In this document: in pieces, positions 7,439 to 12,420 of the stretch
Layout: each line of letters opens with the position of its first letter
Position numbering within the stretch: the stretch's first letter is position 1
Source: Pseudomonadota bacterium
GTDB lineage: Bacteria > Pseudomonadota > Alphaproteobacteria > Rhizobiales > Devosiaceae
Reading direction: 5' to 3'
Assembly: GCA_023430705.1 (NCBI GenBank)
Contig: JAEYZJ010000276.1
Location: 1 to 13,400, forward strand
DNA length: 13,400 nt
Notes under the pieces: generated by a model
What the model was told of the DNA's origin: nothing
Seen by the model: only the letters and a program-made list of their open reading frames with translations
Database searches by the model: none
Program-made: the position numbers and the translations under genes

Positions 7439-7864
7439 CTAGTCGTCGATGCGGCCGCGGAGGCGCTTGGTGGTGCTGCGGTGCGTCTTGGCCTCGAGGC
7501 GGCGGTGTTTGGAGGCAAGGGTGGGGCGCGTCGCGCGACGCGGACGCGGCGGCACGAGCGCGGCGCGGAGCATGGCGACGAGGCGCTCGATGGCGTCCTC
7601 GCGGTTCTGCGGCTGGTTGCGGAAGCGGCTGGCGGTGATGACGACGACGCCGTCGGTGGTGAGGCGGCTGCCGGCAAGGGCGGCGGCGCGCAGCTTCACC
7701 GGTTCGGGCAGGCTCGGCGAGCCCATGAGGTCGAAGCGCAGCTGGGCAGCCGAGGCGACCTTGTTGACGTTCTGGCCGCCGGGGCCGGGGCTGCGGATGT
7801 AGTCGATCGCGAGCTCGGAGACCGGCAGGTGGACGGCGCCACCGATGTGGATGGTATCGGGAAT
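7439..7864 (-). CDS. arfB: Alternative ribosome-rescue factor / peptidyl-tRNA hydrolase ArfB (YaeJ), apparent ATT start
   Basis: A 141-aa release-factor-like hydrolase that frees peptide from ribosomes stalled on truncated mRNA. The catalytic loop SPGPGGQNVNKV places the GGQ at residues 29-31, close to its place in E. coli ArfB (140 aa). A basic tail rich in Arg and Lys (about 97-138, ending in KRLRGRI) matches the part that enters the empty mRNA channel. The frame has no ATG, GTG or TTG upstream of the GGQ back to beyond the preceding terminator; the first ATG, at 7726, would remove the catalytic motif. The ATT at 7864-7862 is at the expected N-terminus and has GGAG (7875-7872) seven bases upstream, so I take it as the start. 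An in-frame CTG at 7885 is the alternative, and a sequencing error is not excluded. It follows the terminator at 7912-7944, so it is probably a separate unit from the SH3-crystallin genes. Confidence 0.85.
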   Translation of the reverse strand: MPDTIHIGGAVHLPVSELAIDYIRSPGPGGQNVNKVASAAQLRFDLMGSPSLPEPVKLRAAALAGSRLTTDGVVVITASRFRNQPQNREDAIERLVAMLRAALVPPRPRRATRPTLASKHRRLEAKTHRSTTKRLRGRIDD

Positions 7865-7911
7865 GGGCCGGCTCCGGGTTGGCAGGACCCCAAGGAACGC
7901 GATTTGCGGGC

Positions 7912-7944
7912 AAAAGGAAAGCGCCGCCCGGTGAGGGGCGGCGC
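7912..7944 (-). terminator. Intrinsic terminator after the first SH3-crystallin gene
   Basis: On the minus strand, GCGCCGCCC and GGGCGGCGC form a perfect 9-bp stem (7944-7936 with 7929-7921) around a 6-base loop. The tail TTTCCTTTT follows (7920-7912). It starts 18 bases past the stop codon at 7963. Confidence 0.85.
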
Positions 7945-7962
7945 CTGGTGATGCGCTCTCGA

Positions 7963-8688
7963 TCAGCGGACGCGGATCGAACTGATGTTGTTGCGGGCGC
8001 CACGCAGGTCCGACACGCTGCGCGAGATGACGATGCAGCGGCCGTTGAAGCTGGTGCGCTCGCAGACGAGGGCCTGGGCGTCGCCGCGAATCTGGATCGA
8101 GGCGATGTTGTCGTCCCAGCGGCCGAGGCGGGCAAGGCGCTCGCCGGGGCGGGCGCAGAAGCTGTCACCGCGGAAGCCGGGGCGCTCGAAGAAGCAGACG
8201 CGGTCACGCGGGCCGCCGGGGCGACCGGGGCGCACGTCGAAGCCACCCGAGCCGATCTGGAAGCTGAAGCCCGGCACCGAGAAGCCGATGTTCACGTCCG
8301 GAGCGTTGGAACCGGGACCGGGACGACCCGGGCCAGGACCGAAGCCGGGGCCAGGGCCAGGACCGAAGCCGGGGCCGGGGCCGAAGTCAGGGCCAGGACC
8401 GGGGCGACCGGGGCCAGGACCGGGCCGGCCGGGACCGCGGCCGTCGTCGCTCAGATAGGCCTGCGAGACCCAGCCGTCGGGGCCGGGCTTGATGACGTAG
8501 CACCAGCCGTTGGAGCAACGGTCGATCTCGACTTCGTCGCCGGCGCGCAGCACGTCGACAACGGCGCCGTTCACCGGCGCGTTGCGGACATTGACGGTGG
8601 AGGTGGCGACGGCCGCGTTGGCCGCCGAGGCGAAAAGGAGGGAGCCGAGCAGCACTGCTGCGGCTCCCGCGAGCCTGATGGGAAGCAT
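7963..8688 (-). CDS. Secreted SH3-domain / beta/gamma-crystallin-like protein with Gly-Pro linker
   Basis: A 241-aa exported protein. A signal peptide (1-25) ends SAANA, then a bacterial SH3 type-3 domain spans about 26-81 (STVNVRNAP...DRCSNGWCYV...DGWVSQAYL). A Gly/Pro/Arg linker runs 83-126. Residues about 160-241 form a beta/gamma-crystallin domain of two Greek-key halves: VCFFERPGFRGDSF...DDNIASIQI and LVCERTSFNGRCIVISRS...NNISSIRV. The canonical calcium motif (N/D)(N/D)xx(S/T)S is imperfect in both halves. Six cysteines (C58, C63, C165, C178, C209, C218) suggest three short-range disulfides in the periplasm. The start at 8688 is preferred over upstream in-frame codons because it opens a signal peptide and has GAGG six to seven bases upstream. 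It is a tandem paralogue of the gene at 8858-9421. SH3 domains often bind cell-wall peptides; a structural or inhibitory envelope role is plausible but unproven. Confidence 0.87.
   Translation of the reverse strand: MLPIRLAGAAAVLLGSLLFASAANAAVATSTVNVRNAPVNGAVVDVLRAGDEVEIDRCSNGWCYVIKPGPDGWVSQAYLSDDGRGPGRPGPGPGRPGPGPDFGPGPGFGPGPGPGFGPGPGRPGPGSNAPDVNIGFSVPGFSFQIGSGGFDVRPGRPGGPRDRVCFFERPGFRGDSFCARPGERLARLGRWDDNIASIQIRGDAQALVCERTSFNGRCIVISRSVSDLRGARNNISSIRVR
8311..8442 (-). repeat. Gly-Pro-rich degenerate tandem repeat encoding the interdomain linker
   Basis: About 130 bases encode short PGPG, GRPGPG and FGPGPG units between the SH3 and crystallin domains. The repeats are imperfect and in frame, and such tracts change length by slippage. 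The neighbouring paralogue lacks this stretch altogether, having a short aromatic-rich connector instead. Confidence 0.75.
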
Positions 8689-8798
8689 GGATTTCCTCTC
8701 TTGTGACGCTTGGAGTCGGGGTATAGCCGTACGGGCCGAAACGAGAAAGCCGCATGCCGGTTCCACAAATCGAGGCAAATCCGAGCGAGATTCGGGCG

Positions 8799-8829
8799 CC
8801 GGACGATCCGTACAGGACGGATAGTCCGG
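8799..8829 (-). terminator. Stem-loop in the 3' region of the second SH3-crystallin gene (no T tract)
   Basis: CCGGAC-G-ATCCGT pairs with ACGGAT-A-GTCCGG, giving 6+6 base pairs interrupted by one mismatch, with a 5-base loop. It lies 28 bases past the stop at 8858 on the minus strand. No T tract follows, so it may stabilise the mRNA end or help Rho-dependent termination rather than act alone. Confidence 0.35.
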
Positions 8830-8857
8830 GCAGGGTGAAGCAGCGGTAAAAGCCCTC

Positions 8858-9421
8858 TCAGTACACGTGCAGCGAGCTCAGGCCGTTGTCGAGGAAGCCG
8901 TGCAGGCGCGGCTGGCTGCGGCTGACGATGACGCAGTAGCTGTGGAAGTCGCGGTCGCGGCACAGCAGCACCGAGACCTTGCCCTCGATCGACACGGACG
9001 AGAACAGGTTGTCGGCATCGAGCAGCAGCAGGTCCCGCGCCTTGAAGCCGGATTTCGCGCAGAGCGCGGCGCCGGTGTAGTTGGGCCCCTCGTAGAGGCA
9101 GACCTCGCCGGGGCCGCCGAAGGCGAAGCCCTTGTGCGGGAAGGCATAGGGGCTGTGCGGGGCGACGCCGAAGGTGATGGAATACAGGCTGGTCCAGCCG
9201 GCCTGGTGGCCCCGATGGACGCGGCACCAGTTGCGCGAGCAGCGATCGACATAGACCCGCACCTCGGGGTCGATGAGGCCGACGTCGTCGTACTGGTTGC
9301 CGGGGCCCTCCTTGAGGACGAGCTGGCGCAGCGACCAGGCGGGCGAGCCGAATTCCGCGTTGGCGGCGTATGGGGTGAACAGGAACAGGACGGTAACGAC
9401 GAAGGCGGCGAGCAAACGCAT
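8858..9421 (-). CDS. Secreted SH3-domain / beta/gamma-crystallin-like protein, short-linker paralogue
   Basis: A 187-aa exported protein with the same architecture as its downstream neighbour. A signal peptide (1-22, ending YAANA) is followed by an SH3-like domain (about 30-82: LVLKEGPG...VDRCSRNWCRV...AGWTSLYSI) and a crystallin-like Greek-key pair (about 106-187: VCLYEGPNYTGAALC... and VLLCRDRDFHSYCVIVSRS...NGLSSLHVY). All six cysteines of the paralogue are kept (C61, C66, C108, C121, C154, C163), as are the DRCSxxWCxV and ISRS/VSRS signatures. The calcium-type motif is even further from consensus (LDNGLSSL). The start at 9421 fits the signal peptide and a GAGGG eight bases upstream; earlier in-frame codons would add a Pro/Arg-rich stretch unlike protein. 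It probably arose by tandem duplication. The function is unknown. Confidence 0.85.
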   Translation of the reverse strand: MRLLAAFVVTVLFLFTPYAANAEFGSPAWSLRQLVLKEGPGNQYDDVGLIDPEVRVYVDRCSRNWCRVHRGHQAGWTSLYSITFGVAPHSPYAFPHKGFAFGGPGEVCLYEGPNYTGAALCAKSGFKARDLLLLDADNLFSSVSIEGKVSVLLCRDRDFHSYCVIVSRSQPRLHGFLDNGLSSLHVY

Positions 9422-9514
9422 GCGGGGGACCCTCGAGACTGTGCCGGAGGGGAAGGGTAACGCCCGAACGGGGAGGTTGGAAAGGGCCTGCCGGCCACGG
9501 ACCGGGAAAAGCCG

Positions 9515-9551
9515 GAAAAGGCGCTGCGCGACTGACGTCAAGCGCAGCGCC
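9515..9551 (-). terminator. Intrinsic terminator after the tdk-thioesterase operon
   Basis: GGCGCTGCGC (9520-9529) and GCGCAGCGCC (9542-9551) form a perfect 10-bp stem with a 12-base loop that itself contains the palindrome TGACGTCA. On the minus strand the stem is followed by TTTT and then, after CCGGC, another TTTT. It lies about 130 bases past the stop at 9683. Confidence 0.75.
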
Positions 9552-9682
9552 CTGGCCCGCGGGCGAGGCCACCCAACCGCAGGCGTGGTCCGGCTCGGCG
9601 GCAGCAAGATGCTTGCCGGATCAACAGGTTGGATGGTGGGGCCGGGCGGCTGAACGCAGGCTGAACAGGGGCGGTCGGGGGC

Positions 9683-10069
9683 TCAGCGCGGGATGGGTTT
9701 CTTGCGGCCTTCCTCGTCGAGGGCGACGTAGATGAAGCGGCCTTCGGTGACCTTGACCCGGTCGGATACGCGGTTGCGGCGAGCCCAGGCCTCCATGGCG
9801 ATGGTAATGGAGGTGTTACCGATGCGCTCGACGCTGGTGTAGACGCAGAGCACGTCGCCGATCTTGACCGGGGCGATGAAGGTCATGGCCTCGACGGCGA
9901 CGGTGGCGACACGGCCCTGGACGCGCTCGACGGCGGCGATGGACCCGGCAATGTCCATCTGGCTCAGCACCCAGCCGCCGAAGACGTCGCCGGCGGGGTT
10001 GGTGTCGGCGGGCATGGCGAGGGTGCGGATGGTGAGGTTGCCCCGCGGCTCGGCGGCGTCAGTGATCAT
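9683..10069 (-). CDS. Hotdog-fold acyl-CoA thioesterase, YciA/ACOT family
   Basis: A 128-aa cytosolic thioesterase expected to hydrolyse acyl-CoA to free acid and CoA. The YciA/ACOT signature NPAGDVFGGW is at 24-33 with catalytic Asp28, followed by the long hotdog helix QMDIAGSIAAVERV. Later strands include VEAMTFIAPVKIGDVLCVY and GRFIYVALDEEGRKKPIP, the latter typical of the C-terminal end of this family. The start at 10069 is supported by GAGAGG about eight bases upstream and gives the usual family length. It overlaps the end of tdk by 11 bases, so the two are translationally coupled, an odd partnership of nucleotide salvage with acyl-CoA housekeeping. The exact acyl specificity cannot be read; yciA is the likely symbol but orthology is not proven. 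Confidence 0.9.
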   Translation of the reverse strand: MITDAAEPRGNLTIRTLAMPADTNPAGDVFGGWVLSQMDIAGSIAAVERVQGRVATVAVEAMTFIAPVKIGDVLCVYTSVERIGNTSITIAMEAWARRNRVSDRVKVTEGRFIYVALDEEGRKKPIPR

Positions 10070-10664
10070 GTTGCGGTCCTCTCGGCGGCCAGCGGCCGAT
10101 CTCTTCTTCCCAGTGGCGGCGGCAGAGCGAGACATACACCGATTTCTCGATCGACACCTGGTCGCCCTCGCGCAGCGCGCCGCCCTCGGCATCGCGGCGG
10201 ACCACCATGGTGGCCTTGCGGCCGCAGAAGCAGATGGTCCGCACCTCGCGCAGCTCGTCGGCGACGGCGAGCAGCTCGGACGAGCCGGGAAAGAGCTGGC
10301 CGCGGAAATCGGTGCGCAGGCCGTAGCACATGACCGGCACGTCGAGGCGGTCGGCGACGCGGGCGAGCTGCCAGACCTGTTCGGCGGTGAGGAACTGGGC
10401 CTCGTCGACGAAGACGCAGTCGATCCGCGACTCCTGCTGGTGGTCGTTGACGCGCTGGAACAGGTCGTCGCCGGCGCCGAACATCTCGGCCGCGGCGGAG
10501 ATGCCGAGCCGGGAGGTGATGAGGCCGACGTCGCCCTCGGCATAGAGGGAGGAGGTGAAGAGCAGCGTGCGCATGCCGCGCTCGACATAGTTGTACGACG
10601 CCTGCAGCAGCAGGGTCGACTTGCCGGCATTCATCGTCGAGTAGGAGAAGTAGAGCTTGGCCAT
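10059..10664 (-). CDS. tdk: Thymidine kinase (type II, TK1-like)
   Basis: A 201-aa cytosolic enzyme of pyrimidine salvage: thymidine + ATP gives dTMP + ADP. The P-loop is STMNAGKST at 9-17 with Lys15. The DEAQF motif is at 87-91 with the probable catalytic base Glu88. YGLRTDF (114-120) leads to the lasso loop FRGQLFPGS. The structural zinc site is C145-x-C147 plus C181 and H184 (CFCGRKAT ... LCRRHW); the C-x-C pair differs from the C-x2-C of E. coli Tdk. The length is typical. The start MAKLYFSYSTMNAGKS at 10664 matches family N-termini; an ATG at 10676 would add four residues, and no strong ribosome binding site distinguishes them. It is the first gene of a two-gene operon with the thioesterase. 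A terminator-like hairpin stands upstream in its leader. Confidence 0.96.
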   Translation of the reverse strand: MAKLYFSYSTMNAGKSTLLLQASYNYVERGMRTLLFTSSLYAEGDVGLITSRLGISAAAEMFGAGDDLFQRVNDHQQESRIDCVFVDEAQFLTAEQVWQLARVADRLDVPVMCYGLRTDFRGQLFPGSSELLAVADELREVRTICFCGRKATMVVRRDAEGGALREGDQVSIEKSVYVSLCRRHWEEEIGRWPPRGPQHDH

Positions 10665-10720
10665 GGCCAGTGTCATGCCGCAGGCGGGGCCGCGCGGCGA
10701 GGCCAATCCGGCTGTCTCAA

Positions 10721-10751
10721 CAAAAAATCGGCCGCCGGGCGGGGCGGCCGA
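10721..10751 (-). terminator. Perfect intrinsic terminator 57 bases upstream of tdk (attenuator or transcript barrier)
   Basis: On the minus strand TCGGCCGCC and GGCGGCCGA form a 9-bp stem (10751-10743 with 10736-10728) around a 6-base loop, followed at once by TTTTTT (10727-10722). It points towards tdk. No gene is visible on the same strand between it and the convergently arranged gene ending at 11394. It is therefore a leader attenuator of tdk, the end of an unannotated small RNA, or a barrier against read-through from 11394-12290. Confidence 0.8.
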
Positions 10752-10899
10752 AGAGGATGCCGAACGGGGCTCGGCGGCAGGCGGACCGGATGGCGGCTCC
10801 GGCGGGCCCTGCGGAAGGCACGGCCCGGTTGCGGGCGAGGCAACCGTCGTGCGGCGCGGGGACGGGGATCCCGGCGCAGGTCCAAGCTATTGAAGGGAC

Positions 10900-10927
10900 A
10901 TGACAAGCCGATGACGCCCGCTATCAT
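10900..10927 (+). promoter_or_regulatory. Sigma70-like promoter for the DUF2147-like gene
   Basis: ATGACA (10900-10905) matches the -35 TTGACA at 5 of 6 positions, and TATCAT (10922-10927) matches the -10 TATAAT at 5 of 6, with a 16-base spacer. The expected start near 10934 gives a leader of about 50 bases with a ribosome binding site, GGAGAG, at 10975-10980. It is the clearest promoter in the window. Confidence 0.55.
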
Positions 10928-10984
10928 ATTGGCGACATTTTCAGCCCGTAGCCGAGGGGCGCGGGCGGGCGCCTGGAGAGCGAC

Positions 10985-11380
10985 ATGAAGGTTTTCGGAA
11001 AGGCAGTTCTGGCACTTGCACTGGCGGCGGCCATGACGGGCGGGAGCCTCGCGGAGGGGCTCGACCCCACGGGGGTGTGGGTGGCCGAGAAGAACTCGGA
11101 CTACGCCGTCAGCTGGTGCGGCAAGAACAATGACGAGCTGTGCGTGAAGCTGGTGGGGCTGCGCAACAACATGCGCAAGCCGCGCAACCTCGAGTATCTC
11201 GACAAGACCATCATCAACGGCGCCAAGCGCAGCGGCGCGAACCGCTGGAAGGGCAAGATGCACGTGTTCGGGCACAGCGGCGACGCCGTGGTGACGATGC
11301 GCGGCGACAACGACCTGCACGTGAAGCTGTGCGCCTATGTCGTGCTCTGCGACGAGTACAACATGACGCGCGTCGAGTGA
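10985..11380 (+). CDS. Small secreted protein, DUF2147-like
   Basis: A 131-aa exported protein. Residues 1-23 form a signal peptide ending GGSLA. The mature part opens with DPTGVWVAEKNSDYAVSWCG, then ELCVKLVGLRN, KTIINGAKRSGANRWKGKM and a final LCDEYNMTRVE, the order of a DUF2147-type beta-barrel (G-x-W start, cysteine-bearing second and third strands, W-x-G mid motif). Four cysteines (C45, C53, C116, C122) could form two disulfides. DUF2147 proteins are periplasmic and mostly of unknown function. GGAGAG lies four bases before the ATG, and a promoter lies about 60 bases upstream, so it is transcribed alone. It ends 13 bases from the convergent EamA gene, with no T-tailed terminator between. 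The family call is from pattern recognition and is moderately sure. Confidence 0.75.
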   Translation: MKVFGKAVLALALAAAMTGGSLAEGLDPTGVWVAEKNSDYAVSWCGKNNDELCVKLVGLRNNMRKPRNLEYLDKTIINGAKRSGANRWKGKMHVFGHSGDAVVTMRGDNDLHVKLCAYVVLCDEYNMTRVE

Positions 11381-11393
11381 CGCGCCGCCGGAG

Positions 11394-12290
11394 CTAGGCG
11401 ACGGCCCGGCGCCGGCGCAGCGCCGGGACCGCCTCCACCACGAGAATGGCGACGAAGATCAGCGCGGCCCCGGCATAGCCGACCGGGGTCAGGCGCTCGG
11501 CCAGCAGCAGGGCGCCGCCGAGCGCGGCAAAGAGGCTTTCGGCCGAAAGGACCACCGCCGCATTGGCGGCCGGGACGTATTGCTGCGCCACGGCCTGCAG
11601 GGTGTAGGCCACGGCGGTCGACAGCAGGCCGGCATAGGCGATCTCGATCCAGCCGTCAGCCAGGGTCGAGAGGTCGGGCGTCTCGAAGGCGAGGGCGCCC
11701 GCGACCGAGAGCAGCCCGACGACGGCGAAGCTCAGCGCCGAGAGGATGACCGGCAGGCCCGTCTCGCGGCTCAAGAGGCCGATGAGGAAAACCTGCACGC
11801 CCCAGAACACGGCACCCAGAACCATCAGCGCGTCGCCGATATTGAAGTCGGTGAGCGTGCCGCCGTTGAGGTGGTAGATGCCGACGAGGGCGAGCGGGGC
11901 GCCGACATAGATGGCCGGATGCGGTCGCTGGCGCACGGCCAGCCAGGCGATGATGGGCACGAACAGCACGTAGAGGCTGGTGAGGAAGCCCGAGTTGGTG
12001 ACGCTGGTGTAGATCAGCCCGTACTGCTGGACGGTCGCGGCGAGGAAGAAGCCGGCGCAGAGGATGCCGACCAGCAGCCACTGCCGCCGGGTGACGGCGG
12101 CCACGGCACCGGGCTTGCGGCGATGCTCGGCCAGCGCGAAGGGCAGCAGCGCGAGGCCGCCGAGGAGGAAACGCGCGCCGCCGAAGGTCATGGGGCCCAT
12201 GTGGTCCATGGCGGATTTCTGCGCGACGAAGGCGAAACCCCAGATGGCGGTGGCGAGAAGGAGGAAGAGGACGGCGACGGGACGGGACAT
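11394..12290 (-). CDS. EamA/DMT-family transporter (10 TM)
   Basis: A 298-aa inner-membrane permease of the drug/metabolite transporter superfamily, usually exporters of amino acids or other small metabolites; the substrate is unknown. Two EamA repeats are visible. The first opens MSRPVAVLFLLLATAIWGFAF with the typical W-G-x-x-F and K of helix 1 (VAQKSAMDHM), then ARFLLGGLALLPFAL and an AATVQQYGLIYTSVTNSGFL stretch. The second has GDALMVLGAVFWGVQVFLIG and ends ESLFAALGGALLLAERLTPVG, the usual family signature of helix 9, followed by helix 10 and a basic RRRR tail. About ten helices in all. The ATG at 12290 gives the normal family length; the region upstream in the same frame is Pro/Arg-rich and not protein-like. 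No strong ribosome binding site is seen. It follows the class V gene by 130 bases on the same strand. Confidence 0.9.
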   Translation of the reverse strand: MSRPVAVLFLLLATAIWGFAFVAQKSAMDHMGPMTFGGARFLLGGLALLPFALAEHRRKPGAVAAVTRRQWLLVGILCAGFFLAATVQQYGLIYTSVTNSGFLTSLYVLFVPIIAWLAVRQRPHPAIYVGAPLALVGIYHLNGGTLTDFNIGDALMVLGAVFWGVQVFLIGLLSRETGLPVILSALSFAVVGLLSVAGALAFETPDLSTLADGWIEIAYAGLLSTAVAYTLQAVAQQYVPAANAAVVLSAESLFAALGGALLLAERLTPVGYAGAALIFVAILVVEAVPALRRRRAVA

Positions 12291-12382
12291 GGCGCGCTGT
12301 GTAGCCCGGGCGAGGGGCGGACGTCGAGGGTGGGGCATCGAGCGCCGATGCGGCAAAGCCCCTCCGCCGCGTCGGGCGCTTC

Positions 12383-12404
12383 CCCGCCCCGGGAACGGGG
12401 CGGG
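12383..12404. other. GC-rich hairpin between class V gene and EamA gene
   Basis: CCCGCCCCG and CGGGGCGGG form a perfect 9-bp stem closed by GGAA. It lies 16 bases past the stop of the class V gene. There is no T tract on either strand, so it is not a standard intrinsic terminator. It resembles the palindromic units found in repeated extragenic elements, but only one copy is visible here. Confidence 0.4.
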
Positions 12405-12420
12405 AGCAGGGGGTGAGTCC

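Larger units (their letters stand above)
10665..10984. other. 320-base divergent intergenic region with promoter, hairpins and a minus-strand terminator
   Basis: It separates tdk (minus) from the DUF2147-like gene (plus). It contains the terminator at 10721-10751, an imperfect hairpin at 10818-10852 (GCACG...GGTTGC, loop, GCAACC...CGTGC) and a plus-strand promoter at 10900-10927. A minus-strand TATGAT at 10929-10924 overlaps the plus -10 but has no good -35. No riboswitch consensus was recognised. Short arginine-rich open frames here look like GC-bias artefacts. Confidence 0.6.

Noticed and set aside
8311..8442. CRISPR-like or satellite repeat
   Set aside because: Units are short, degenerate and in frame as Gly-Pro codons, with no spacers.
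8720..8725. Minus-strand TATACC as -10 for the first SH3-crystallin gene
   Set aside because: Position is plausible, but no acceptable -35 lies at 16-18 bases, so it was not listed as a promoter.
8571..9572. Long minus-strand frame spanning both SH3-crystallin genes in another phase
   Set aside because: It crosses two supported genes with signal peptides and ribosome binding sites; its product is Pro/Arg-rich and featureless.
11405..11427. CCCGGCGC/GCGCCGGG hairpin as terminator between the DUF2147-like and EamA genes
   Set aside because: It lies within the C-terminal codons of the EamA gene and has no T tract on either strand.
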